Source: Nageia nagi (lineage: Eukaryota; Pinophyta). From it: a stretch of DNA of 64,000 bases. The stretch covers positions 166,098,001 through 166,162,000 of the forward strand of contig JBITNC010000001.1 of the NCBI GenBank assembly GCA_050084985.1. Reading direction: 5' to 3'. The notes under the pieces were generated by a model that saw nothing but the letters and a program-made list of their open reading frames with translations, was not told the DNA's origin and searched no databases. Shown piece after piece: positions 36,060 through 48,959 of this stretch. Position 1 is the first letter of the stretch. Each line of letters starts with the position of its first letter. The position numbers and the translations under genes are program-made.

Positions 36060-37624
36060 AATGAGCCCTCATCATTCAAAGAAGCTTCCAAGTAGGAATG
36101 TTGGATGAATGCCATGAAAGAGGAGTATGAGGCTCTAATGAAGAATCAAACTTGGGATTTGGTTCCTTACTCTAATGAATGCAATGTGATTGGTAACAAA
36201 TGTGTTTATAAGGTCAAATATAATTTAGTTGGATAAATTGAGAAATACATTGATGAAATTGAGAAATACAAAGCAAGTTTAGTAGTCAAAGGTTTTGCAC
36301 AAAAATATGGAGTTGATTATGAGGAAAACTTTGCTCTAGTGGAAAAGATGCCTACTATCAGGGTAATTCTTGCTCTTTCAACAACTCAAGAATGAAAAGT
36401 TTTTCAACTTGATGTCAAAAGTGCTTTTCTCAATAGTGACTTAGATGTGGAAATCTACATGAATCAAATACAAGGGTTTGTTGTGGAAGGCAAAGAATCT
36501 TTTGTTTGCAAGTTAAAGAAGTCTTTGTATGGACTTAAGCAAGCACCTACGACTTGGTACCATAATATTTTAGGATTCTTTGAGGACATTGGTTTTTCTA
36601 AATGCTTCTCTGATAAAGATCTTTATGTGCTCAACCAAGGACAAGACTTAATCTTGATTCTTCTTTATGTTTATGATCTATTGATTACAAGGAATAATAT
36701 AGTTCTCATCCAAGAGTGCATCTCCAAACTTAAGGTAACCTTCAAAATGACAAATCTTGGTCTATTGCACTACTACCTTGGTATGCAAGTGTACCAATAT
36801 AGGATTGTACTTACCTCAATCAATCCTAGTATATCTCTAATATCTTTCAAAAGTTTGTAATGGAAGAGTGCAAGCATGTTGTAATCCCTATCTCTCTTGG
36901 AATCATTGTGTCTCTTAGTTCCAAATCTCAGTTGGTAGATGCTACAGCTTATAGAAAACTTATTGGTAGCCTTCTTTATTTAACTTTCTCTAGTCCAGAT
37001 ATTGCCTTTTCCATAAATTTGATGGCTTGCTTTATGCAAAACCATATGTTGAGCACTTCAATGCTATTAAGTAAATTTTGAGGTATGTTGCAGGCACTAA
37101 GGATCTTGCTCTTAAATATGACAAGTTTCATTCATTTGTTCTCTTAATATTTTTAGATTCTAATTATGGGGTAGATAGAGATGATAGAAAATCAACCTCT
37201 ACTTATGTGTTTATTATTGGTTCAAATGCTATCTCTTAGGCTTCTAAGAAGCAACTTATTGCTACACTCTCCACCATAAAGGTTGAATACCATGTAATGT
37301 CACTTGTAGCCTAGGAATCCATCTAATTGAGGCATCTTATGAAAGAAGTTGGGTATGAGCAAGTTATTCCATCTCAAATCTCTTCAGATAATTAGTCAGC
37401 TATTACTTTGGCAAAGAATCCTATTTTCCATTAAAGAATAAAGCACATGGAAATCTAATCTCACTTCATCAGAGAGAAGGTTTTGGATGATCTTCTACAC
37501 TTGTAGTATTATCCATCAATCCTAAACTCTACTGATCTATTCACCAAGCCCCATCTTGAAGCTCAATTTTGTAAGTGTAGGGAGTCTATTGGGTTGGTGA
37601 AGTTACTATTAAAAGGGAAGTAAA
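36060..37624 (+). pseudogene. copia-2 RT and RNase H, first copy
   Basis: RT begins with NAMKEEYEALMKNQTWDLVP (about 36,108) and continues with FQLDVKSAFLN, KKSLYGLKQAPTTWYHN and a catalytic box YVYD at 36,666-36,677 in place of YVDD, then LLHYYLGMQVYQ. RNase H follows in fragments: VDATAYRKLIGSLLYLT, then ISxASKKQ with TAG at 37,237 replacing Trp, and IHFIREKVLDD-like text near 37,470. The segment from 36,421 onward is the first unit of the tandem duplication. Confidence 0.9.
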
Positions 37625-40165
37625 TGTTGAATTCGTATTGAATCCATTATCATTTCTTCCTTATTAATAAAGTTGTTCAACTTTTATTTGGTTTGTATCT
37701 TTTATTTATACATTCCTCTATTGATAACTATAAGTATGAGCTTAGATGATTTATAGTATATCATAAATCCAAGCATACGATATCAATGAAAAAGTTCTTG
37801 ATGCAACAACTACAACTTTATTCATTTGAATTTGTCTCTCCTAATTTATTCACTAGCCACATTAAGAAACTTTGTGTGCTCATTTTGACAGTTTCTTATG
37901 GTAGTGAAGTTATCCTTAAGGGAACTGAAGTTTAAATTCCTATATGAATTCATGTTTGTGATGATAACTTCATCCTTAGGAGGATTTTTTGTTGTATAGT
38001 ATTGATCTAAATGTACACCTCTATGGTTAGTTTACTCTTTGTGAAAACTCATGGTACATTTTTTTGTGTTATCACTATGTGTCTGTTGGCACTATTTGAT
38101 TATCCATATGTAAGTTTGTTATATATGCATATGCTCTTATTTGATCAACACATGTTTCAAATATACAACATATGACTATAAGTATTGGCTTGGCATCTTT
38201 ATGATGACTTATACTGCATCACTAATCAATTTTTGGATGGCATTACTAAGTTCACTTATCTAGTGATTGATATAAATATGCTATTCTCAAGAGTGCTTTT
38301 CTCAATGGTGACTTAGATGTGAAAATCTACATGAATCAAATAGAAGGGTTTGTTGTGGAAGGCAAAGGATCTTTTGTTTGCAAGTTAAAGAAGTCTTTGT
38401 ATGGACTTAAGCAAGAACCTATAGCTTGGTACCATAATATTTTAGGATTCTTTGAGGACATTGGTTTTTCTAAATGCTTCTTTGATATAGATCTTTATAT
38501 GCTCAACCAAGGACAAGACTTAATCTTGATTCTTCTTTATGTTTATGATCTATTGATTACAAAGAACAATATAGTTCTCATCCAAGAGTGCATCTCCAAA
38601 CTTAAGGTAACCTTAAAAATGACAAACCTTGGTCTATTGCACTACTACCTTGGTATGCAAGTGTACCAATACAGGATTGTACTTACCTCAATCAATCCTA
38701 GTATATCTCTAATATCTTGCAAAATTTTGTAATGGAAGAGTTCAAGCATGTTGTAATCCATATCTCTCTTGGAATCATTATGTCTCTTAGTTCCAAATCT
38801 CAGTTGGTAGATGCTACAACTTATAGAAAATTTATTGGTAGTCTTCTTTATTTAACTATCTCTAGGCCAGATATTGCCTTTTCCATAAATTTGATGGCTC
38901 ACTTTATGCAAAAGCCATATGTTGAGCACTTCAATGTTGTTAAGTAAATTTTGAGGTATGTTGCAAGCACTAAGGATCTTGCTCTTAAATATGACAAGTT
39001 TTCTTCATTTGTTCTCTTAAGATTTTTAGATTCTAATTATGGGGTAGATAGAGATGATATAAAATCAACCTCTACTTATGTGTTTAGTATTGGTTTAGAT
39101 GCTATCTCTTGAGCTTCTAAGAAGCAACCTCCTACTACACTCTCCACCATAGAGGCTAAATACCATGTAATATCACTTGCAGCCTAGGAAGCCATCTAAT
39201 TAAGGCATCTTATGAAAGAAGTTGGGTATGAGCAAGTTCTTCCATCTGAAATCTCTTCAGATAATCAGTCAACTATTGCTTTGGTCAAGAATCATATTTT
39301 ACATTAGAGAACAAAGCACATAGAAATCCAAGCTCACTTCATGAGAGAGAAGGTTTTGGATGGTCTTCTACACTTGTAGTATTGTCCATCAATCCTAAAC
39401 TCTACTAATCTATTCACTAAGCCCCATCTTGAAACTCAATTTTGTAAGCTTAGGGAGTCTATTGGGTTGGTGAAGTTGCTCTTAGAAGGGAAGTAAATAT
39501 TGAATTCTTCTTGAATCCATTGTCATTTCTTTCTTATTAATAAAGTTATTCAAATTTTATTTGGTTTGTATCTTTTATTTATACATTCCTCTATTGGTAA
39601 CTATAAGTATGAGCTTAGATGACTTATAGTGTATCGCAAATCCAAGCATGTTATATTAGTGAAAATGTTCTTGATGCAACAACTACAGCTCTGTTCATTT
39701 GAATTTGTCTCTCCTAATTTATTCACTAGCCATGTTAAAAAACTTTGTGTGCTCATTTTGATAGTTTCTTATGGTAATGAATTTATCCTTAAAGGGACTA
39801 AAGTCTGAATTCCTAGATGAATTCATATTTATGATGGCAACTTCATCCCTAGGAGGATTTTTTTGTATAGTGTTGATCTAAATGTACACCTTTATGGTTA
39901 GTTTGCTCTCTATGAGGAACTCATGGTATATTTTTTAGTGTTATCACTATGTGAGGAATCAATATGTGTCTGTTGGCACTATTTGGTTATCCATATGTGA
40001 GTTTGTTATATATGCATATGCTCTTATTTGATCAACACATGTTTCAAATATATAGCATATGACTATAAGTATTGGCTTGGCATCTTTGTGATGACTTATA
40101 ATGCATCATTAATCAATTTATAGATGGCATTACTTATTTCACTTATCTGGTGATTGATATAAATG
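36421..40165 (+). repeat. 1.87-kb tandem duplication inside copia-2
   Basis: GTGCTTTTCTCAAT starts at 36,421 and 38,293 (1,872 bp apart) and similarity continues without a large gap to TGATTGATATAAAT near 38,275 and 40,155. Each unit holds the 3' half of RT, RNase H and about 650 bp of 3' untranslated region but no LTR. At the junction (38,281-38,293) the sequence switches from ATAAATATG to CTCAAGAGTGC with only a few bases of shared sequence. Confidence 0.9.
38293..39497 (+). pseudogene. copia-2 RT (partial) and RNase H, second copy
   Basis: Near-identical to 36,421-37,624: MNQIEGFVVEGKGSFVCKL, KKSLYGLKQEPIAWYHN, the same YVYD box at 38,538-38,549, then VDATTYRKFIGSLLYLT. The RNase H Trp codon that is TAG in copy 1 is TGA here (39,110). 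There is no gag, protease, integrase or RT N-terminus in front, so it cannot encode a working enzyme. Confidence 0.9.
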
Positions 40166-40491
40166 TGTATATAATGCATCTAACTAGTCTTATTTATGAG
40201 CTTCTTGTAGCTTGCAGATTTCATATTGAGAATGCAGGTTACTTTAAATAGCTCATGGAGGCTCACATATCAACTCAATGTTGATTAACTGTACTTACAG
40301 TGAAACTAGTTATGGTTACTGATTGTATTGTAAACCATTTTATTAAATGGTGTTGTAATGAGTCTCAAACAAAGATCTTGCTTATTTTTCAATGACTTAA
40401 AAGTTCTCATCTCCACTTGTATCTTTTTGGAAGAGAATTCTCTCTTTTACTCTCTCTCTTCTTTCTCTAAGCTCTATCCCAATATTACATT

Positions 40492-40500
40492 AAGGGGGAG
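40492..40500 (+). promoter_or_regulatory. Polypurine tract of copia-2
   Basis: AAGGGGGAG immediately precedes the right LTR, the position and composition expected of the plus-strand primer. The same block adjoins the nested fragment's LTR at 23,824. Confidence 0.85.
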
Positions 40501-40935
40501 TGTTAGAATTTATAATGTAATATTGTATTCTATTTCTCTTTAAATGTAAATTCACTTAATACTTAAAGTATATTTAGATACCTTAAAGCATTAAAGGAAT
40601 AAAAATAGAAAGAAGAATAAATTTAGAAATAAGATTAAAATAGAAACATCTTTAGCCTTACCCTTAGGTTAAAGGTACGTTAAAAGATGGGTTTCTCCTT
40701 ATAAATTGAGAGGTACCCCTCCTCTCATTGTATTGAAATTGTTGTAAATCTAGGATTAGGGTTTGAAGAGAGAGTAGATATTCTATAAGAGAGTCATTTA
40801 GAATAAGAAGATCTTAGTTAGTGGACATACTCCCAAGAAGGGAGGAACCACTTATATCTTAAGTTATTTGTGAGATTTCCTTATGTTATTGAGTTTTTGT
40901 ATTGATGTTGTATGAACCTCCATGAGATCTTAGTA
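40501..40935 (+). repeat. 3' LTR of copia-2, 3'-truncated
   Basis: Matches 31,222-31,655. The last 35 bp present in the left LTR (ending AAATTCATCA) are missing; sequence changes after TCTTAGTA at 40,935. Confidence 0.9.
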
Positions 40936-43085
40936 AACCTTACATAGAGGCAATAACCAATGGCTAATGTAGCCTCTATGACTAATTCTTTGGCAAGATT
41001 TTGACCTCAGGAGAAAGGGAGTTCCCCTTTCAACTACATTCTCCTTTTGTGGTTCCTCCTTCTTTCTTGACATTAACAATCCTGGGAGTTACCATACTTA
41101 TAACCTAGATCTCTTCATGTAGTCCTATTCTTCAACTTCTTATGGATCATCTTCTCATCCTTTCATAGCCTCCCTAAGCTCTAAATACTTAGTAGAGTCT
41201 AAGTTATTCTTCTCCATGCTTCCATAATTTTACCCCTCCATTGAGTCTTTGGTAGTCTTTAAGGGTGAAGTTGCCAAATAATAACCATATAAAATCTTAA
41301 ACAGACTATTATTCTTAGGGTGACCACTTTCTTACTAGGGTAAATTTTAAAATACCTACCTTAAAAAAGGACTTATAAATTTGTAGAGATATAGAAACTT
41401 GTGATATAACAACTTGGTTATATTTGAAAAATGTTGATAGTTATGTTGGTTATATATTTTAAAACATTAAGAAAACTTGTAAAAAAGAGGTAATTTCCAA
41501 AAATATCTTTGTAGTAAGTAAATTTTAAAAACCAAGGTCTAAAGTTTTACTTTGTATTAAAATTTTATATATAAATTGCATGCTTGAAATTTAAGTATAG
41601 TTTCCAACATGGAAGATGTCTCCTAGATGCACTAAAGGCTAAAGCACTTTAAAAGAGTGTCAATGGATGGAGGGGAAAAGTTGATTCATGGAATACTTCC
41701 ATCCCTAGTGTAGTTATTTCCATCATGGAAGATGTCTTTTCTCTACATTGTTGAAATCATGGACTTAGCTTCCTCTAAAATTTGTGTAAGAGGAAGCCAA
41801 ACACATCCATTTGGGAGAGAGTACTCAAAATATTAAGCACTTTTTTCAAGAATAGCATTTAAAAAAATATCAATTTATTCTCATGTAAATTATTAAAGCA
41901 AAAAGAATAAGATATATGATATTTTATTATGCAACATAATCATAAATAAAAGTTAAAACTTAATGTTATAATCGAAATAATAATAATTATGGTTATTTAT
42001 AATAAATTCAATTTATACAATTAATCGAGAAATAACAAAAAAATATGATATAAAATATTACAATGACATAATTGATCTTAACCTATCAAACTAGATTTAT
42101 GAAAGATACAAACTTGTACTTTACCTTTAATGATGATTGAAGGTGATATCCAATTGAAAGAGGATGAATGATGAGCTTCTTCGAAGAACAGAGTTACAAA
42201 TCCAACTTCAACCTAGCATCGATGCTAGGAACCTGATGGCACCACTCGGTTACCATTCCATAACACCTCACTCTTTTGCTCAATGTTGTCACCTCATATT
42301 AGATGTACAGAATATTACTCATGAATGGATGAGAGATCACAGGAATGTAGAGCTCAAAGGATAACAAAATCTACAAATAATAGATGGCATTAAGAAATCT
42401 TGGTCAAGAATGACACAAGTATATTGGCACCTATCAAGGATTCAGGACTATGTCATATCATATCTTTGATCATGAATAACCTCTCCACCTTTATAAGTAA
42501 CATGTTTAGTTTTAAGGCTCCTCCTTAGGCTTATTGTGATGTTAAGTCGACTTGTTATCATAAAACATAAAGTTGGATGGGAGTGCACATTGATAAGAGC
42601 ATTTGTTTAATAAATTAAATAAATTATTTTGAATACCTAAAAGGGTATTTTAATTAAATTAATATTCCTTTTTAGGTGTTAACACTTAACAAAAAGAAAA
42701 CATCACACTTGTTGGCCATATCTAAAAAATAATTAGAAATACTTATAAGTTCTATTTATTAAATATTTCTTTCTATTCTATATAGTTTTTCAAAAATTTT
42801 ATCATCATTTGAAACACTATTCCTAAATAGGTAAAAATGATGCAACTATTCTCATTTTTGAGTAATCAGGAATTGGAAAGGAATGCATTTAAATGGAAGA
42901 AATGTAGCTATTTATAAACTTTTTATCAGGTAATACTTATCATTTGAGATGATAAACAATAGGCTTTTGATGGAGGTTAAAATATTTTGCACATAGAAGA
43001 GATGTTTTGTATGTGAAAGAGATATTTCACAGATAAAAGTTTGAAAGAGATATTTCACATGTGTGGATAAGACTTTTAATGTGTC
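40936..43085. other. No recognised gene
   Basis: The first 400 bp are slightly richer in GC than the surroundings but match nothing I know. An open stretch at 42,164-42,364 (66 codons, LLRRTELQIQLQPSIDARN) is the only frame with plausible composition; it begins after an in-frame ATG but has no recognisable domain and is probably chance or a fragment. The rest is AT-rich. Confidence 0.4.
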
Positions 43086-43450
43086 ATGCCTTATCAAAAT
43101 GTTCAACAAGCCTTTTTCCATGTCAAAATGTTTGACAAGGATTTTTCCATGTCAAAATATTCGATAAAGTTTTTTCCATGTTGAATGCTTCGATGAAACC
43201 TATTCTATATCAAATAATTCAACAAGTCTTTTTCCATGTCAAATATTTCGATAAGGACTTTACCTCATCAAAATGTTCAACATGGAAAAAGACTTATTGA
43301 ACATTTTGAAAAGGCCTTTGTCATGGTGAACATTTTCATAAGGATTTTTTCATGTCAAAATGTTCAACATGGTAAAGACCATGTTGAAACATTCGATATG
43401 AGAAATTCCTCTTTAAAATATTCAACATGGAATAAGCATGGTTGAACATT
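43086..43450. repeat. Minisatellite of CATGTCAAAATGTTCAACA-type units
   Basis: Roughly ten imperfect units of 30-45 bp built on TTTTTCCATGTCAAAATGTT and CAACAAG/CGATAAG. Several occur in reverse orientation (for example CATGGAAAAAGACTTATTGA near 43,282), so the array mixes both strands and can fold on itself. Confidence 0.7.
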
Positions 43451-45270
43451 CTTCAACATGATGATGATTATAATTAATATTTTCCACTAACTACATTTAA
43501 TTTGCTCACTTCAGCTATCTATCAATATGCCACATATCTAACATGCATGCATAACCTTCACATGTTTAATATATGTCCAACATCGATGTGTTAACCTAAA
43601 CCCATAAATAGCTACTTAAACACATATTTTTGTTTATTAATCAACAAATCATGACACTATCTTTCTCACCCCACTTTTGCTTCCCACAACACTTTCTTTC
43701 ATATTTGATAATGGTTATCAATTTCTTTCATCCTCCTTACCCCACTCCCAAGCGTGTCTCTACACCATTTGAATAGTAATATGGAAATATCAATGAGCAT
43801 GAGAGGTAGAGGAAAAATCCTCTAGAATAACTCTTTCTACTTCCTTTCATTGCAAGATATTTTGGTTCAAGAAGACTCAATCTAATTTAACAAATGATTA
43901 GAGGATTTTGGTCTTCTAGAATTCATAATGATGTTGAATTTTAAGATTGATAAGGGATGAGAACCTTCTCTACATTATTGTATACTTCTATGATGAAGCC
44001 CACTACATATTCACCTTGTGTATGAAGTGTTAGATTTAAACAATTACATATAAAATTAAGTATAATCCTCCTACTCCTTGGAAAAAGAAGCAACAAATAT
44101 AATGAACTTAAAATTGAAATAAAATAGTGAGAAACAATGACACAAATGAGAGATAAGAGAGTTTAACTTGGTTCACCTAATGTGGGCTACTCCATAGAGA
44201 AGCTTTCAACCCTTTGCATTATCAATTCTCTAAATCCTTCAAGTAAAAAGATAATAACATAACCTTTCTACAATCTTCACTTTGGAGTAAAACAATACAT
44301 TACTACATATCTCTCTCAAACTCTCAACATGAAAGGCCTATTTGAAACATTCAATATGGAATAAGCTTGGTCAAACATTCTTTAATGTGATGATGAGTAT
44401 AATTAATATTTTCCACTAATTAGAATTAATTTTCTCACTTCAGCTGTCTATCAATATGCTATGTATCCAATATGCATACATAACCTTCACATGTTTGATA
44501 TGTGTCCAACATTGATGTGTTAACCTAAACCTACAAATAATTACTTAAACACATATGTTTCTTTATTAATCAACAAATTGTGATACTATCTTCCTTGCTT
44601 CACTTTCATTGCCCACAATACTTTCTTTTACCCTTGATAATACATATCACTTATTTTATCCTCCTTTTCCCACTCCTTGAATCCTCTCTACATAATTTGA
44701 ATAAGAATATGGAAATATATATGAGCATGAGAGGTAGAGGAAAAATCCTTTAGAATAACTCTTTCTACTTCCTTGTATTGCAAGATAATTTGGTTCAATA
44801 AGGCTGAATCTATTTGAAAAAATGAGCTTAGGAGTTTGGTCTTCTAGAATTCATAATGATGTTTACTTTCAAGATTGATAAGGGATGAGAGAACCTTCTT
44901 AACATTATCATATATTTATATGATGAATCCCACTACACATTCACCTTATGTATGTAGTGTTAGGTTTAAATAATTACATATAAACTTAATTATAACACTC
45001 ATACTCCTTGGAAAAAGAAGAAATAAGTACAATGAACTTAAAATTGAAATAAAATAGTTAATAAAAATCACACAAATAATAGACAAGAGAGTTTAACATG
45101 GTTCACCCAATGTGGGCTACTCCATGGAGAAGCTTTCAACCCTTTACATTATCAATTCTCTAAGTCCTTCAAGCAACAAATAAATAACATAACCTTTCTA
45201 CAACCTTCAATTTGGAGCACAACAATACCTTACTACATATCTCTCTCAAACTCTCAACATGAACATCAAA
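43386..45270. repeat. Tandem duplication of a ~930-bp non-coding segment
   Basis: Copy 1 starts at 43,386 (GAAACATTCGATATG) and copy 2 at 44,344 (GAAACATTCAATATG). Spacing is 958 bp at the start and about 928-930 bp later (GAGCATGAGAGGTAGAGG at 43,795 and 44,723; TGTGGGCTAC at 44,181 and 45,111), so copy 1 has about 30 extra bases. The text GGTTCACC-AATGTGGGCTACTCCAT resembles LTR or terminal sequence of retroelements, but no coding domain is attached. Confidence 0.8.
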
Positions 45271-45770
45271 ACCAACACTACAACAATGCTCAAAATAGTC
45301 ATCCATGGATCCCAACACAAAATTCCTATTTATAAATGGAAACTAACCCAACTTAAACCTAAGTTATGTTAAGAAGGTCATAGATAAACCCCCCAAGCCT
45401 TGTGTAACTCCCAAATAGCAATAATGGCTAGATTTTAATTGATTTTAACTACCCAAGTTAGAATTTAACACTCTCTATTTCATAATGGGTACATTGCATA
45501 TAGACTACCACTAGTTGAGTAGATGAGATAGGAGTAACTACTATGTAATACTTCCACCACCACCCAATTTCTATCCAGTACATCAAATATTGGTCATAAG
45601 TTAATGGGTCAATCCAATTGTTGATGGATTGGAACTAGAGAAGAGAAATGCAATTAATCGTGACCTAATTGGGCTCCACACCCAATAATCTTCCACCTGG
45701 ATATTGATTCCTCTATAACAAATTGCAAATAGGGTTGAAAGCTTCCCATCTTGACCTCACTCTTTAAGGC
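45271..45770. other. Unclassified repeat-like DNA before the LINE
   Basis: Continues beyond the duplicated unit with no partner in copy 1. The part near 45,650-45,710 read on the minus strand (GGTGTGGAGCCCAATTAGGTC) looks LTR-like, but no second LTR or primer site is visible. No gene. Confidence 0.35.
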
Positions 45771-45774
45771 TAAC

Positions 45775-48150
45775 TAAAATTGAAAAAAATGCTATGTTCA
45801 TAAGAGGAATATTAAGATTAGAACTCCTTTTTCCTTACTTGAGCATATATATTCCCAAGAGACTAAATGCATTATTTTCATTTTATTTGAACTAAATCAT
45901 TAGAAAGACTTTCGAATAGATTCTAGCTTTTGCATAACCCTAAAAGGAACTTTAAATAGAGATATAAAATACATCAGTAAACTTTGAATTGTAGATTTCA
46001 CAAGCTATGATTTCTCCACCTAACTTAGTATAACATCTTTCCATTCAACTAGATTTTACTGAAACCTTTCAATGATCGACTTCCATAAGTCCTCTATCAA
46101 ACACCTTTTAAACAGTGACATTCCTCAAAAAGTCGATGGAATGTATTTGATCTCGTAATTAAAAATGTTTGAAATTATATTTTGATTTATTTGAGGAGTA
46201 TTTAGGAAGAAAACCTTACTTTTGGAGAAATTTAATTTTTTGCTTGTTTCTCTCTCATAACCCAATAAGATATTCTCAATTACTTATGCATAAACCATCA
46301 AAAATTTAGTTAGGATGATCGTGTCTTTAACAAATTATTGATATGAAATAGGATCAATAGAAGTACCATGATGAATCTAAGAGATATCTCCTTTGTATGT
46401 GACACTGTCCAAGTTGCACCCCAAGATATCCAACAAAATAATGAACATGAAGGATGAAAGGGGGTATCCTTGAAGAAATCCCCTACAACTTGGAAAATAG
46501 CCAATTGCAACTCCATTTACCAAGATGTAAAATCAAGTCATTGAGATACTATTGATAAGATCTCTTCAATTCTTAGGTCTTATGAACATAAATAGCTTCA
46601 AGAGAAGACCTTGCTTATTACTTTTTTTCTAAAGAGTGGATAGTTTGATAGACCATGATGATTCCATCCAAGATTTGCTTTCCTGCTACAAAACCTCCTT
46701 GGGATTGATCAATTATAAAGGGAAAAATCGCCTTCATTATATTAACCATTAATTTAGATAAAATTTTATATACCATGTTATACAAGTTTACAAGTTTAAA
46801 ATCCTTGCACTCTTGATCCCCTATGATTTTTAAGATAAGGCCAAGAAAGTAGAATTCATATCCTTCAAAAGAAAGTGAGTGAATTGTACTTCTTATACCA
46901 TTCCACAAATATCAAATTCCATAATATTCCAATTTTTTTTTTGAAAAATAGGGATAAAAATATATGTGGTCATGGGGATTTCTCTTGTACCATTGAGAAT
47001 AAATATTTATTAATTTCCTTCTCATTAAAAGATTCCCCCAAAAATTTATGCATCTTCTCGATGATTAAATTTGGAATCTTACTTATCAATAGTTGCATAA
47101 AATTTCATCTTTCACATATTCAAATATAATCAATTTATCAAAGAAGATAATTACCTCAACTCTTATTTTCTCAATTAGTGTTAAACTTTTTCCCATCTTA
47201 CTTCTTGATTTTTGAAAACTTATTGCTACTTCTATATCTTAAGGTTGTGACTTGGAAGAATTTTTACATTTCTATCTCTAGTCTTAAGCCGAAGAGCTTT
47301 ATATTCCTACCTCTAGAAAGTCTCTTCTTCAACTTTATGTATTATGAAGCTCAAAAAGGACCCATTTATCCTTCTTCTTATCTACCAAGTTGAATCTCAT
47401 CTCTTCTCTTTGCTTCTCAATCTGTACTAATTAGTCTTTCAACATCCTTTTTATTTGAAAGATATTTCCCAAAAAATCCTTATTCTAAATCTTGAGATTC
47501 CTTTTAATCCTACAAAGCTTCTTGTAGACTTTTTGCATCTTAGAAATTGAGAATACATAGTTCCACCAAAGCCTAATATTAGATTCTAGATCCAAATGAC
47601 CTAACCAAATTGTTTCAAATTGAAAAGGGGATCCATGGAAGGATTTATCTTTAAAAGGTTCCAAAATCAAAAGGACTATGGTTTGATCTTAGTTTAAGTA
47701 GAAGGGGCTCCATAGAAGACTTTATCTTTTCAATGCATACATAAAGAGGAGCATTGAAATCTCTAACTAGCATCCACATCTCATGTTTGAATTTTTTTCT
47801 CATTTCTTATAGAGATATCCAAAAATATGATCTACCATTTTTTTGTTTGTTCTATAGATGTTATATTTACATACAAATTTTTTATTAATGATTCTATTAG
47901 TATAGAAGAGAAATCTACCTAATAAAAGTTCATAGTACCACTTATAGAGTAGCCATCCATAAGATCCATTAGAAGAAATAGTGAAACCATGAGAAGTTCT
48001 CTATAAAATATTTCCTAACCAAATTATCTATTTTTATTTCTTAGAGCATAAAAAAAGGGTTTTAAATCCTTCTTTAGGACAAGTAGGAACTTCTTAAAGG
48101 ATTTCTTCCCTAAACTCCTTACGTTCCAAGAGACAATCTTTATGAAAACT
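45775..48150 (-). pseudogene. LINE ORF2 relic (endonuclease, RT, C-terminal domain)
   Basis: Read downward from 48,140: IVSWNVRSLGKKS, the start of an L1-type endonuclease; WMLVRDFNAPL at about 47,764-47,753, where the conserved GDFN has become RDFN; FETIWLGHLDLESN near 47,620; RT with NMVYKILSKLMVN and GFVAGKQILDGIIMVYQ at 46,800-46,640; the GxxQGxP loop near 46,460; and the catalytic box at 46,334-46,323 reading FVKD instead of F(A/V)DD. The C-terminal part continues through GMSLFKRCLIEDLW (about 46,140) to MHLVSWEYICSSKEKG near 45,830. Frameshifts and stops abound. No poly-A tail or target duplication was recognised. Confidence 0.85.
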
Positions 48151-48959
48151 GATGATAAAGGTCTCTTGATTCCTTTGATTCACCTTTGCCTATAGAAGCA
48201 CTCTTGACCAAGAATCTCTTTTTTAAGAGTAGCTCAGGTTCCATTCATAATGGCCTCCTCACTTTCCTTCTTAAGAGGTTCCTTATTTGAATATCAACCA
48301 AGTTTGACTTAAAAAATAATTTTATGAGTTTTAAAAATAATTGTTAGATATTATTTTCAAAAATAATTATAAAAAATAATTTTACGAACTTTAAAAATGT
48401 AATTATAATATTTTTCAAAATGCCATTGATCATACTAAGGAAATTGAAATAAATATTATAATGATTGTTGAATTAAAATAGAAAGATGCTACATTTTCTC
48501 AAGATAATGGTAAAACACAAAATTAATATGAAATAAAATTGAAGAAAAATAAGGTCAACATAATGAATCATATCAATAATCTTGATAATCCCTCTTAAAA
48601 ATATCATGACTAAAGTTAATAATCCTTGATCAAAAAGAGATATCACCCCTTTCAATCCAAGGGCACTTTATCTAATATACTAAAAGTCAACTTCACTAGT
48701 CTACCTCTATTAGGAAACAAATGCCTCATATGGAAAAAGCATATTGGTTCAATTGAAATTGATATTGCTGATTCCATTGTACACATGGACATCCAACCAA
48801 TAATACATTGATATATGATTCAAGAAATCATAAATGAAGGAAAATTCATTCCTAAATAAAATAAGCTAATTCATTCCTCAAATCAATATCTTTGTGTATA
48901 TAATGATCACTTTCGTAAGAATGAAGACCAACTCAATAATATAAATAAAATAGAATTTA

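Larger units (their letters stand above)
31222..40935 (+). mobile_element. Ty1/copia retrotransposon copia-2 with internal duplication
   Basis: Plus-strand element with the left LTR at 31,222-31,688, a perfect tRNA-Met primer site at 31,691, gag at 33,649, protease, integrase, RT and RNase H in copia order to about 37,620, a long 3' untranslated region, a polypurine tract at 40,492-40,500 and the right LTR at 40,501-40,935. The right LTR lacks its last 35 bp, so no target-site duplication can be read. A 1.87 kb segment is present twice in tandem (36,421 and 38,293). Stops and lost active-site residues make it inactive. Confidence 0.9.

Noticed and set aside
42164-42364. 66-codon plus-strand gene
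   Set aside because: Reasonable composition but no domain, promoter or splice context; kept only as a note in the surrounding region.
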